Assembly: GCF_001865575.2 (NCBI RefSeq) | Contig: NZ_CP017562.2 | Coordinates: 930,001-994,000, forward strand | From: Paraburkholderia sprentiae WSM5005 | GTDB taxonomy: Bacteria; Pseudomonadota; Gammaproteobacteria; Burkholderiales; Burkholderiaceae | Direction: 5' to 3' | DNA: 64,000 bases | Shown: in pieces, positions 10,455 through 18,934 of the stretch | How positions within the stretch are numbered: the stretch's first letter is position 1 | Layout: each line of letters starts with the position of its first letter | Position numbers and translations under genes: made by a program | The notes under the pieces: generated by a model | The model's database searches: none | The model's input: only the letters and a program-made list of their open reading frames with translations | What the model was told of the DNA's origin: nothing

Positions 10455-10488
10455 GACCAGAGTAAGCGCTAAAGCGCTAACTCTGGTC
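10455..10488. promoter_or_regulatory. 16-bp near-perfect inverted repeat before the synthetase gene
   Basis: The left arm (10455-10470, GACCAGAGTAAGCGCT) pairs with the right arm (10473-10488) with a single mismatch around a 2-base AA centre. The element ends just before the ribosome site (CAGGAG, 10491-10496) of the gene at 10503. As DNA it could be an operator; as RNA a strong hairpin next to the Shine-Dalgarno sequence. It contains two AGCGCT cores like those in the AraC-side repeats. There is no T-run, so it is not a classic terminator. Confidence 0.55.
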
Positions 10489-10502
10489 GACAGGAGACGA
10501 CG

Positions 10503-12194
10503 ATGACAGCAGCGAAAGCCTTTCTCGACGCGCGCGATCTGCTAGTGCGCCACCGCACCGACTACCAGCGCGCGTACCGCGAATTCGCGTGGCCCGTGCT
10601 TGGCGAGTTCAACTGGGCGCTCGACTACTTCGACGCGATCGCGCGTGACAACGACGACCCGGCGCTATGGATCGTCGACGATCCTTCCAGCGACGGCCTG
10701 CGGCTGTCGTACGCGCAGATGTCGGAACGCTCGTCACGGATGGCGAACTTTCTGCGCGGCGCGGGCGTCGGTCGTGGCGATCGCGTGCTGCTGATGCTGC
10801 CGAACCGCGTCGAGCTATGGGACGTGATGCTCGCCGCGATGAAGCTCGGCGCGATCGTGCTGCCCGCCACCACGCAACTATCCGCCGACGATGTGCGCGA
10901 GCGCGTGCAGATCGGCGGCGCGAAGTTCGTGGTGGTCGACAGCGCGGAGTCGGGCAAATTCGATGCGCTCGACCTGCCGCTCACCCGCTTCTCGGTCGGC
11001 GCGCCGCGTGACGGCTGGATCGATGTCGGCGCCGCGTACGAGGCTTCGCCGCATTTCACGCCAGACGGCGTCACCCGCGCCAGCGATCCGCTGCTGCTGT
11101 ACTTCACGTCCGGCACCACCTCGAAGCCGAAGCTCGTCGAGCATACGCATCAGAGCTATCCGGTCGGACATCTATCGACGATGTACTGGATCGGCCTGCA
11201 ACCGGGCGACATTCATTGGAACATCAGTTCGCCGGGCTGGGCCAAGCACGCGTGGAGCTGCTTCTTCGCGCCGTGGAACGCGCAGGCCTGCGTGTTCGTG
11301 TTCAATTCCGCGCGCTTCGTGCCGCGAGACGCACTCGCCGCGCTCGTGCGCTTTAACGTCACCACGCTGTGCGCGCCGCCGACCGTCTGGCGCATGCTCG
11401 TGCAGGAGCGGCTCGGCGACTATGCGGTGAAGTTGCGCGAGATCGTCGGCGCGGGCGAACCGCTGAATCCGGAGATCATCGAGCGCGTCAAGCACGCGTG
11501 GGGCATCACGATTCGCGACGGCTACGGCCAGACCGAAACGACCTGCCAGATCGGCAATTCACCAGGCCAGCCGGTCGTGCCCGGCTCGATGGGGCGCCCG
11601 CTGCCGGGCTACCGGGTCGAACTGCTCGACGCCGACGACCAGCCGGCAGGCGAAGGCGAAATCGCGCTGCCGCTCGTCGAACGGCCGCTCGGCCTGATGA
11701 CGGGTTACGCAAACAACGCCACCGCCACCGCGCAGTCGATGCGCAACGGCTTCTATCGCACGTCGGACGTCGCGCTGCGCCGCGATGACGGCTCCTACGT
11801 GTACGTCGGCCGCTCGGACGACGTGTTCAAGTCGTCCGACTACCGGCTCAGTCCGTTCGAACTCGAAAGCGTGCTGATCGAACACGAGGCGATCGGCGAG
11901 GCGGCCGTCGTGCCGAGCGCGGACGCGTTGCGTCTGTCGGTGCCGAAGGCGTTCGTCACGGTACGTCACGGCTATGAAGCCGGTCCCGAACTCGCGCGCG
12001 CGGTGTTCGCGTTCTCGCGCGAAAAACTCGCGCCGTACAAGCGAATTCGCCGTCTGCAATTCAGCGAACTGCCGAAGACGATCTCCGGCAAGATCCGCCG
12101 CGTCGAGCTGCGGCGCCGCGAAATGGAGCGCGCGGCCGAGCCCGCGCGTCTGCCCGACGAGTACTGGGAAGAGGATTTTCCCGAGCTGCGTTGA
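10503..12194 (+). CDS. AMP-dependent acyl-CoA synthetase, MACS-like
   Basis: A 563-aa adenylate-forming enzyme (ATP + carboxylate + CoA giving acyl-CoA). Motifs seen: the phosphate loop YFTSGTTSKPK near residues 199-209, YGQTET at about 341, the hinge region with YRTSDVALRRDDGSYVYVGR, and the catalytic Lys K530 in PKTISGKIRR. The N-terminal FNWALDYFD resembles medium-chain acyl-CoA synthetases. Its place between the dehydrogenase and mmsA suggests a branched or short acid such as isobutyrate or propionate. Substrate is inferred. The 183-base upstream gap contains the palindrome at 10455-10488, so its expression may be set separately. Confidence 0.85.
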   Translation: MTAAKAFLDARDLLVRHRTDYQRAYREFAWPVLGEFNWALDYFDAIARDNDDPALWIVDDPSSDGLRLSYAQMSERSSRMANFLRGAGVGRGDRVLLMLPNRVELWDVMLAAMKLGAIVLPATTQLSADDVRERVQIGGAKFVVVDSAESGKFDALDLPLTRFSVGAPRDGWIDVGAAYEASPHFTPDGVTRASDPLLLYFTSGTTSKPKLVEHTHQSYPVGHLSTMYWIGLQPGDIHWNISSPGWAKHAWSCFFAPWNAQACVFVFNSARFVPRDALAALVRFNVTTLCAPPTVWRMLVQERLGDYAVKLREIVGAGEPLNPEIIERVKHAWGITIRDGYGQTETTCQIGNSPGQPVVPGSMGRPLPGYRVELLDADDQPAGEGEIALPLVERPLGLMTGYANNATATAQSMRNGFYRTSDVALRRDDGSYVYVGRSDDVFKSSDYRLSPFELESVLIEHEAIGEAAVVPSADALRLSVPKAFVTVRHGYEAGPELARAVFAFSREKLAPYKRIRRLQFSELPKTISGKIRRVELRRREMERAAEPARLPDEYWEEDFPELR

Positions 12195-12310
12195 TTGTCT
12201 TTATTCCTCGCTGTTGCTGTTTTGCGGCCCCGGGTTGAACCGCACGCGTCGAATTCGAGCTTCGGATTCAACGCGTCGGGGCACTGTTTTCTCATCACAG
12301 GAGTTTCAGT

Positions 12311-13852
12311 ATGAGCACCTTTGCTTCGAACGAGATCGGCCGCAACGTTGCCACCGAAGTCGCCACCGTCAAACTGCTGATTAACGGCGAGTTCGTCGAA
12401 TCGAACACGACCGAGTGGCGCGACATCGTGAACCCGGCCACCCAGGCGGTACTCGCGCGCGTGCCGTTCGCGACCGTCGCGGAAGTCGACGCAGCGGTGC
12501 GCAGCGCGCATGCGGCGTACAAGACGTGGAAAAACACGCCGATCGGCGCGCGCATGCGCATCATGCTGAAGTACCAGGCGCTGATTCGCGAGCATCTGCC
12601 GCGCATTGCGAAGACGCTGTCGGCCGAGCAGGGCAAGACGATTCCCGATGCCGAGGGCGACATCTTCCGCGGTCTCGAAGTCGTCGAGCACGCGTGTTCG
12701 ATCGGCACGTTGCAGCAGGGAGAATTCGCCGAGAACGTCGCCGGTGGCGTGGATACTTACACGCTGCGCCAGCCGCTCGGCGTGTGCGTGGGCATCACGC
12801 CGTTCAATTTTCCCGCGATGATCCCGCTGTGGATGTTTCCGATGGCGCTCGTGTGCGGCAACACCTTCGTGCTGAAGCCGTCCGAGCAGGACCCGCTGTC
12901 GACGATGCAACTGGTCGAGCTTGCGCTCGAAGCCGGGGTGCCAAAGGGCGTGCTGAACGTCGTGCACGGCGGCAAGGAAGTGGTCGATGCACTGTGCACG
13001 CATGAACGGGTGAAGGCGATTTCGTTCGTCGGCTCGACGGCGGTCGGCACGCACGTGTATCGCCTCGGCAGCGAGCACGGCAAGCGCGTCCAATCGATGA
13101 TGGGCGCGAAGAACCATGCGGTCGTGCTGCCCGACGCCAACCGCGAGCAGACGCTCAACGCGCTCGCCGGCGCCGCGTTCGGCGCGGCCGGGCAGCGCTG
13201 CATGGCGACCTCGGTGGCGGTGCTGGTCGGCGCGGCGCGCGCGTGGCTGCCCGAGCTCGTCGCGAAGGCGAAGACGCTGAAGGTCAACGCGGGTCACGAG
13301 CCGGGCACCGATGTCGGGCCGGTCGTGTCGCGCGCCGCCAAGCAGCGCATTCTCGATCTGATCGACGCCGGCGTGAACGAAGGCGCGACGCTCGCACTCG
13401 ATGGCCGCGACGTGAACGTGCGCGGCTACGAGCAGGGCAACTTCATCGGCCCCACCGTGTTCACCGACGTGACGGCCGACATGGAAATCTACCGCACCGA
13501 AATCTTCGGGCCGGTACTCGCGGTGCTCAACGTCGCCACGCTCGACGATGCGATCGCGCTCGTCAATGCCAACCCGTTCGGCAATGGCGTCGGTCTGTTC
13601 ACGCAAAGCGGCGCGGCCGCGCGCAAGTTCCAGAGCGAGATCGATATCGGCCAGGTCGGCATCAACATTCCGATTCCGGTGCCGGTGCCGTTTTTCAGCT
13701 TCACCGGTTCGCGCGGCTCGAAGCTCGGCGATCTCGGTCCGTACGGCAAGCAGGTCGTGCAGTTCTATACGCAAACGAAGACGGTTACCGCACGCTGGTT
13801 CGACGACGATACCGTCAACGACGGCGTGAACACGACGATCCGCCTGCATTGA
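12311..13852 (+). CDS. mmsA: CoA-acylating methylmalonate-semialdehyde dehydrogenase
   Basis: A 513-aa aldehyde dehydrogenase superfamily member. The MmsA-type block GITPFNFPAMIPLWMFPMAL, the cofactor motif SFVGSTAVG and the nucleophile C297 in GAAGQRCMATSVAV are all visible. The C-terminal SFTGSRGSKLGDLGPYGK is typical of this subfamily. It converts methylmalonate semialdehyde, NAD+ and CoA to propionyl-CoA and CO2, the last step of distal valine catabolism. It is followed 31 bases later by mmsB. Length is slightly above the usual ~500 because of an N-terminal extension of about 15 residues. Confidence 0.94.
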   Translation: MSTFASNEIGRNVATEVATVKLLINGEFVESNTTEWRDIVNPATQAVLARVPFATVAEVDAAVRSAHAAYKTWKNTPIGARMRIMLKYQALIREHLPRIAKTLSAEQGKTIPDAEGDIFRGLEVVEHACSIGTLQQGEFAENVAGGVDTYTLRQPLGVCVGITPFNFPAMIPLWMFPMALVCGNTFVLKPSEQDPLSTMQLVELALEAGVPKGVLNVVHGGKEVVDALCTHERVKAISFVGSTAVGTHVYRLGSEHGKRVQSMMGAKNHAVVLPDANREQTLNALAGAAFGAAGQRCMATSVAVLVGAARAWLPELVAKAKTLKVNAGHEPGTDVGPVVSRAAKQRILDLIDAGVNEGATLALDGRDVNVRGYEQGNFIGPTVFTDVTADMEIYRTEIFGPVLAVLNVATLDDAIALVNANPFGNGVGLFTQSGAAARKFQSEIDIGQVGINIPIPVPVPFFSFTGSRGSKLGDLGPYGKQVVQFYTQTKTVTARWFDDDTVNDGVNTTIRLH

Positions 13853-13883
13853 TGGCACTGAGGGCACACCCGGAGACGACACC

Positions 13884-14801
13884 ATGAAAATAGGCTTTAT
13901 CGGACTCGGCAACATGGGCGCGCCGATGGCGCTGAACCTGCTGAAGGCGGGCCACGCGCTCAACGTGTTCGACCTCAGCGTGCAGGCCGTGCGCACGCTC
14001 GTCGATGCGGGCGCGCAGGCCGCTCGCTCACCGCAGGCCGCCGCGAGCGAAGTCGAATGCGTGATCACGATGCTGCCCGCCGCGGCGCACGTTCGCAGCG
14101 TGCTGGTCGCGGACGACGGCGTCCTCGCCGGCATCGCGCCGGGGGTGCCGATCATCGATTCGAGCACGATCGATCCCGCCAGCGTAAAAGCGTTTGCGGA
14201 ACTCGCCATGGCCCATGGCAACAGCTTCGTCGATGCGCCGGTGTCCGGCGGCACCGGCGGCGCGGCGGCGGGCACGCTGACCTTCATGGTCGGCGGCAGC
14301 GTGGATGCTTACGAACAGGTCAAGCCGGTTCTGTCGGCGATGGGCAAAAACATCGTCCATTGCGGCGGCACCGGCACCGGCCAGGTCGCGAAGATCTGCA
14401 ACAACCTCGTGCTCGGCATCTCGATGGCGGGCGTCGCGGAGGCGATGTCGCTCGGCGAGGCGCTCGGTATCGATCCGAAAGTGCTCGGCAGCATCATCAA
14501 TACGTCGACCGGGCGCTGCTGGAGTTCGGACACGTATAACCCGATGCCGGGCGTGATCGAAACCGCGCCGTCGTCGCGCGGCTACACCGGCGGCTTCGGC
14601 ACCGATCTGATGCTGAAAGATCTTGGCCTTGCCACCGATGCCGCACGCAGCGTGCGTCAGCCGGTCTATCTCGGCGCGCTTGCGCAGCAGCTTTATCAAA
14701 CGATGAGCACGAACGGCGCGGGACGGCTGGACTTCTCGGCGGTGATCAAGCTATACCGCTCGCGAGAGCGCGGCGCTGGCGGTGAGGCAGGTGCGCAATG
14801 A
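13884..14801 (+). CDS. mmsB: 3-hydroxyisobutyrate dehydrogenase
   Basis: A 305-aa beta-hydroxyacid dehydrogenase. The N-terminal Rossmann motif GFIGLGNMGAPMALNL, the substrate-binding DAPVSGGTGGAAAGTLTFMVGG block and the catalytic Lys K170 in GTGQVAKICNN are present. It oxidises 3-hydroxyisobutyrate to methylmalonate semialdehyde with NAD+. It lies directly upstream of enoyl-CoA hydratase with a 4-base ATGA overlap, so the two are coupled. A C-terminal Gly/Arg tail (about 12 residues) goes beyond the family norm. Confidence 0.94.
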   Translation: MKIGFIGLGNMGAPMALNLLKAGHALNVFDLSVQAVRTLVDAGAQAARSPQAAASEVECVITMLPAAAHVRSVLVADDGVLAGIAPGVPIIDSSTIDPASVKAFAELAMAHGNSFVDAPVSGGTGGAAAGTLTFMVGGSVDAYEQVKPVLSAMGKNIVHCGGTGTGQVAKICNNLVLGISMAGVAEAMSLGEALGIDPKVLGSIINTSTGRCWSSDTYNPMPGVIETAPSSRGYTGGFGTDLMLKDLGLATDAARSVRQPVYLGALAQQLYQTMSTNGAGRLDFSAVIKLYRSRERGAGGEAGAQ

Positions 14802-15598
14802 TCGAGCTCGATTACGCGCACGACGGCGCCGTCGCAGTCATCACGCTGAAACGGCCGCCCGCCAACGCCTTCACGCCCGAGGGCCTGCTGCAATTGCAGC
14901 GCACCGTCGAGCAGCTGAATGCGGATGCGCACGTGCGCGCGCTCGTCATCACCGGCGACGGCCCGAAGTTCTTCAGCGCGGGCGCTGATCTGAACGCATT
15001 CGCCGACGGCGATCGCGACGTCGCGCGTACCGCGGCGGCGCGTTTCGGCGCGGCGTTCGAAACGCTGCAGAACGCGCGGCCCGTCGTGATTGCGGCGCTC
15101 AACGGCTTTGCGATGGGCGGCGGTCTCGAATGCGCGCTCGCATGCGATATCCGCATCGCCGAGCAGCATGCGGTGCTGGCGTTGCCCGAGACCGCGGTGG
15201 GTTTGCTGCCATGCGGCTGCGGTACGCAGACGCTGCCGTGGCTCGTCGGCGAAGGCTGGGCCAAGCGGATGATGCTGACCGGCGAGCGCGTCGATGCGGC
15301 GAGCGCGCTGCGCATCGGTCTCGTCGAAGAAGTGGTGGAGCGCGGTGCAGCGCGAGAAGCTGCGCTGAACATGGCGCAGCGCGTCACCGGTTTGAGCCCG
15401 CAGGCGGTGAGCTTCAGCAAGGAGCTGATCCATCAGGCGCGGCATGGCGTGCCGCGCGCCGCCGCGCTCGCGCTCGAACGCGAGCGTTTCGTCGATCTGT
15501 TCGATGGCGCCGATCAGCGCGAGGGCGTCAATGCGTTCCTCGAAAAACGCGCGCCGCGCTGGCAGAGCAATCATGCACCGCGCGAGGCCGGGCGATGA
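14798..15598 (+). CDS. Enoyl-CoA hydratase (valine pathway)
   Basis: A 266-aa crotonase-fold protein. The oxyanion-hole region (FFSAGADLNAF) and both acid/base Glu residues are seen: E111 in GGGLECALAC and E131 in ALPETAVGLLPCG. That supports true hydratase activity, probably on methacrylyl-CoA to give 3-hydroxyisobutyryl-CoA. The length is that of a hydratase; 3-hydroxyisobutyryl-CoA hydrolases are about 100 residues longer. It overlaps mmsB by four bases and is the last gene of the block. No terminator was found after it. Confidence 0.88.
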   Translation: MIELDYAHDGAVAVITLKRPPANAFTPEGLLQLQRTVEQLNADAHVRALVITGDGPKFFSAGADLNAFADGDRDVARTAAARFGAAFETLQNARPVVIAALNGFAMGGGLECALACDIRIAEQHAVLALPETAVGLLPCGCGTQTLPWLVGEGWAKRMMLTGERVDAASALRIGLVEEVVERGAAREAALNMAQRVTGLSPQAVSFSKELIHQARHGVPRAAALALERERFVDLFDGADQREGVNAFLEKRAPRWQSNHAPREAGR

Positions 15599-16141
15599 GC
15601 GCCCTGCGAAGTGCCGCTGCGCGGTCCCGGCGTCCACCTGAAGCGCGCCCGCCCTTAGGTCTGCCTGGCATCGTGGCGCTCGGCGCGCGGTTATCGGCAG
15701 TCCTCCGCCGATTGTGGTCTGGCGCACAGACTACGTGCGCCAATTGACGGTTGGGGCGCTGTTACGAAGTGTTGCACTACCGCTGTGTCCGACGGCGGGT
15801 TATCGGATTTACTATGCGGTGCCAGAGGACATCGTGAAAGCCGACATCCTGCGTTCCCGCGCGCGGAAAATCGACCGCTGGGGAATCTCTTGAACGGTGC
15901 AAAGAACGAGCAATTTCTCAGGCACATCTTTCACGTCGCGAAAGACGCCGTCAGTTTGAGATGACGACGCACGTCGTACTGAAACCGGGAACGCGGCATG
16001 CTAGGACTTTTCACGTTGCTCCGACGCGGATCGCATCTGGCGAAGCGATCCGCGCCATAACAAGGCGCGTCGCGCCGTACATTGGCTGTTTCGTTGCAAC
16101 GCCAGCAGGCAACTCCACAGTCAACCTAGCAGGAAGGCACC
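15599..16141. other. Gene-poor stretch with a possible degraded small gene
   Basis: About 540 bases separate the valine block from the CsbD gene. On the plus strand, the frame from about 15693 to 15892 reads an interrupted protein-like sequence. It has a GSPPPIVVW segment reminiscent of DUF5615 toxin-like proteins and later GYRIYYAVPEDIVKADILRS before a TGA. There is no start codon or ribosome site, and it uses rare TTA codons. It may be a pseudogene remnant, but the resemblance is weak. Nothing else is evident except the CsbD promoter region and ribosome site at the right end. Confidence 0.25.
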
Positions 16142-16324
16142 ATGGACAGGAACCGTGTAGAAGGTACAGCGAAGGAGCTCAAGGGCTCCGTCAAGGAAGC
16201 GATCGGCAAGGTCACCGGCAATCGTGCGAAGCAGGCCGAAGGAGCGGCCGAAAAAATTGCCGGGCGCATCCAGGCGAGAATCGCAGAAGAAGCTGAAGCG
16301 ATGCGACAGCGTGTGAAAACTTAG
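16142..16324 (+). CDS. CsbD family stress-response protein
   Basis: A 60-aa highly charged protein begins MDRNRVEGTAKELKGSVKEA, followed by IGKVTGNRAKQAEGAAEKIAG. This is the CsbD signature (N-x-x-E-G-x-x-K-x-x-x-G-x-x-K-E-x-x-G-x-x-T). CsbD proteins are small, unstructured general-stress proteins of unclear function. It is preceded by AGGAAGG 5-8 bases before the ATG, a strong ribosome site, as expected for an abundant stress protein. The Ala/Gln-rich C-terminal half is slightly unlike the classic repeat. It stands alone. Confidence 0.9.
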   Translation: MDRNRVEGTAKELKGSVKEAIGKVTGNRAKQAEGAAEKIAGRIQARIAEEAEAMRQRVKT

Positions 16325-16562
16325 CGCGCCGCAATTTCACCTACCGTATCTCACCTGCCCCGGTTCCGGGCGCATCATTTCAGGCACGCAAGCCGTGCAT
16401 TGACGCACCACCTGCGCAGCGCCGCGCACGCCCTCGGTGCTTGCCACGTCGCGGCCTCGCGGCGCGGCGCTCGACACTTGCATCGCATGGATTTCTGATA
16501 CGGTCCGCAGTCAGCCGGCGCGGTTTTCGCGCCAGACCGCATCGCCCATTCGAGGACGCTTC

Positions 16563-17657
16563 ATGCTGGGATTCGACGTCGGCGCGGCCAGAAAAGTCTG
16601 GACTGCGTTTCTGATCGCGCTGCTGTTTCTGCTCATCTATAAGGCCTCGACGACGGTGCTCGTCGTCGTGTTCGCGGTGTTTTTCAGCTATCTGATGTAC
16701 CCGATGGTGACGCTGGTGGAACGCGTGAGGCCGCGCCGCGTGCCGCGCGTCGCGTCGATCGCGTTGGTGTTCGTCGTGGTGGTCGGGCTGATCGCAGTGG
16801 CCGGTTCGGTATTCGGCGTGGAATTGCAGGATCAGGCGACGCGCCTCGTCACGCAATTGCCCGCGCTGCTGCGCACCGATGTGCCGAACCGTCTACCACT
16901 GCCGCATTTTCTCGAACCGCTGCGTGAGCGGATCGTCGATTTCGTGCGCGGCCAGATCGAGACCGGCTCCGACAAGGCCGTGCCGTTCGCGCGCAGCCTC
17001 GGGCTCGGCGTCGTCCATGCGGTGAGCAACCTGATCTATCTGGTGCTGATTCCGATCCTGAGCTTCCTGCTGATCAAGGACGGCGAACGCATGCGCGACG
17101 CGTTTCTCGCGTTGCTGAACAAGCGGCATCGCGTGCTGTGGAACGACATCGTCGACGATCTGAACGTGCTGCTTTCGAAGTACGTGCGCGCGCTGCTGTT
17201 TCTGTCTCTCGCCACGCTGTTCAGCTACGGCGTCGCGTTCTCGCTGCTCGGCGTGCCGTACGCGTTTCTGCTCGCGGTCAGCGCGGGGCTGCTCGAATTC
17301 GTGCCGTTCGCGGGGCCGCTTGCAGCGGTCGCGATCACGCTCGTGGTCGCGGTGTTCAGCGGCTACCCGCACCTCTTGTGGCTGGTGATTTTTATCGCGC
17401 TGTACCGGCTGTTCCAGGACTATGTGCTCAATCCGTACCTGATGAGTGAAGGCGTCGAGGTCAGTCCGTTTCTGGTGATCGTCGGACTGCTAGCGGGCGA
17501 CCAGTTGGGCGGCGTCGCGGGGATTTTTCTCGCGGTGCCCGTGATTGCCACACTGAAGATCGTGATCGGCCGGGCACGCGTGTTTTACTCGGCGTCGCAT
17601 GAGCAGGGCGAAGCTGCGCGGCGCGCGCTGACGGGCAGCACCGACGACGAGGCGTAG
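16563..17657 (+). CDS. AI-2E/PerM family transporter
   Basis: A 364-aa inner-membrane protein with about 7-8 hydrophobic helices: two near the N-terminus (about 12-75), a soluble segment, then the C-terminal bundle with IYLVLIPILSFLLIKDGERM, GLLEFVPFAGPLAA and LVIVGLLAGDQLGGVAGIFLAVP. These are hallmarks of the AI-2E transporter family (formerly UPF0118/PerM), exporters of varied or unknown substrates. Start ATG 16563 was chosen: the first helix begins soon after, and the upstream extension to 16437 lacks family features. It runs towards the T6SS locus, separated by 323 bases. Confidence 0.87.
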   Translation: MLGFDVGAARKVWTAFLIALLFLLIYKASTTVLVVVFAVFFSYLMYPMVTLVERVRPRRVPRVASIALVFVVVVGLIAVAGSVFGVELQDQATRLVTQLPALLRTDVPNRLPLPHFLEPLRERIVDFVRGQIETGSDKAVPFARSLGLGVVHAVSNLIYLVLIPILSFLLIKDGERMRDAFLALLNKRHRVLWNDIVDDLNVLLSKYVRALLFLSLATLFSYGVAFSLLGVPYAFLLAVSAGLLEFVPFAGPLAAVAITLVVAVFSGYPHLLWLVIFIALYRLFQDYVLNPYLMSEGVEVSPFLVIVGLLAGDQLGGVAGIFLAVPVIATLKIVIGRARVFYSASHEQGEAARRALTGSTDDEA

Positions 17658-17980
17658 CGCGCGGCTCGCGCACCGGGTTCGGCCGTCGCGTATGCGGCCG
17701 GCGCAATGCCAAATATCGTTAACTTTTCAATTCTTCACAACTCGCGTTTTTCGCGTTGATAGATTGCTCTCATGTAACGAGCATATTCAACGGAGACATG
17801 CGCGAGATAAATGGAATGAATCCAAATGGAGAGTCGAATCGAATTCGATTTTCTCGATTCGATTCCAGACTCTTCCCGAAGATATTCCCCGCGGTGCATG
17901 CGCTATGAGGCGAATGCATTGGACCGACGCTCGCCTGATGTCACAGAACTCGAATACCACATGGACGGCAGCCGCAATAT
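17658..17980 (+). promoter_or_regulatory. AT-rich upstream region of the T6SS locus
   Basis: This 323-base gap is markedly AT-richer than its surroundings from about 17705 to 17890. It contains an inverted repeat, GAATCGAA (17836-17843) and TTCGATTC (17858-17865), inside a run of TCGATT-like words. It is the only sizeable non-coding region before the T6SS genes and so should hold the main promoter. No convincing sigma-54 site was found. AT-rich T6SS promoters are commonly silenced by H-NS-like proteins; that role here is inference. Confidence 0.45.
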
Positions 17981-18901
17981 ATGACGCAGCATCAATTGGT
18001 ATCGGAGTATTTTCCGGATTCGCTCGATTTCGACGAGGATTTTATAAAAATCGACGCCGCCATTTGCGAATACGACGCTGTCGGTCTGGTGCCTCAGCGT
18101 AAAGGAGAAAGCGCGTTTCAATGGGCTTCCGTGGAAACCGCGTGCGCGGCGCTGCTGGAAAAAGCGAAAGACGTGCGGGTTGCGATCTGGCACCTGCGCG
18201 CATGCATCGCGCGGCGTGGCCTGGCCGGTTTGGCCGACGGCGTCAGGTTGCTGGCGGATCTAATGCGCGCGCCCGTCGATGAATTGCACCCCCGCGCGCT
18301 GGCCGGCGAGTCACACGAGGAAGCGCTGCTGATTCATCTGGGCTGGATCGCCGGGCCGCAGTTCGTGCATCAACTGGGTAGTGCCCGGCTCGCGAACCGC
18401 GAAGAGACACTCAACGATCTCGTCAGTGGACGAGCTGCGTCGAGCGCGGAGGATGGTGACGACGCGAAAATCATGGCTGTTGTGCAGGACATCCGGGATT
18501 CGCTGTCTGCCGTCATGAAATCGGTTGTCGCGATCGGGCAGGACCTCGACCTGTCCCGTGCGCTCGATTTGCTGGATGTTGCCGCGTCGCGTCTTGCGCA
18601 GACGGATGCACCGGCGGCGAAACCGGCACCCGCATCGATCACGCAGCCGCGGGCCGATGCGCCGCGGCCGGAACCAGCCTGCCCCGGCGGTGCGCTGAAA
18701 ACGCGCCGGGAGGTCGGCGCGGCGCTCGAGCGGATCGTCGAATACTTTCGCGTACATGAGCCGAGTCATCCGGCGCCGATCTTCCTGTCGCGGATTCAGA
18801 GAATGCTGGGCTCGGGTTTCGAGGAGGTGATGGCGGAGCTCTATCCCGAGGCGGCCTCGCTGGTGGCCCAGCTGAACCGGCCGCAGAGTTCCATCAAATA
18901 A
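17981..18901 (+). CDS. tssA: T6SS protein TssA (ImpA N-terminal domain)
   Basis: A 306-aa TssA. The N-terminal ImpA_N domain (about residues 10-130) contains FIKIDAAICEYD, VEIRVAIWHL-like sequence and LAGLADGVRLLADLM. A variable Ala/Pro-rich linker (about 205-235) and a C-terminal segment with RREVGAALERIVEYF and EPSHPAPIFLSRIQRM follow, the short-TssA layout. TssA organises baseplate and sheath assembly and caps the growing sheath. It opens the locus and is followed by tssB 33 bases later. The family is usually 340-530 residues, so this is a short form. Confidence 0.88.
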   Translation: MTQHQLVSEYFPDSLDFDEDFIKIDAAICEYDAVGLVPQRKGESAFQWASVETACAALLEKAKDVRVAIWHLRACIARRGLAGLADGVRLLADLMRAPVDELHPRALAGESHEEALLIHLGWIAGPQFVHQLGSARLANREETLNDLVSGRAASSAEDGDDAKIMAVVQDIRDSLSAVMKSVVAIGQDLDLSRALDLLDVAASRLAQTDAPAAKPAPASITQPRADAPRPEPACPGGALKTRREVGAALERIVEYFRVHEPSHPAPIFLSRIQRMLGSGFEEVMAELYPEAASLVAQLNRPQSSIK

Positions 18902-18934
18902 CGTGAACAACTTCGTATAGAGGACTTGCTCATC

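Noticed and set aside
11972..14287. A 771-residue open frame antisense to the synthetase, mmsA and mmsB
   Set aside because: It crosses three well-supported sense genes and has no recognisable domain.
15691..15927. A 78-residue minus-strand open frame between the valine block and CsbD
   Set aside because: No ribosome site or domain, and it lies across the possible pseudogene on the other strand.
18926..18934. TTG start for tssB
   Set aside because: The ribosome site AGAGGA almost touches it. ATG 18935 has proper spacing and matches the family.
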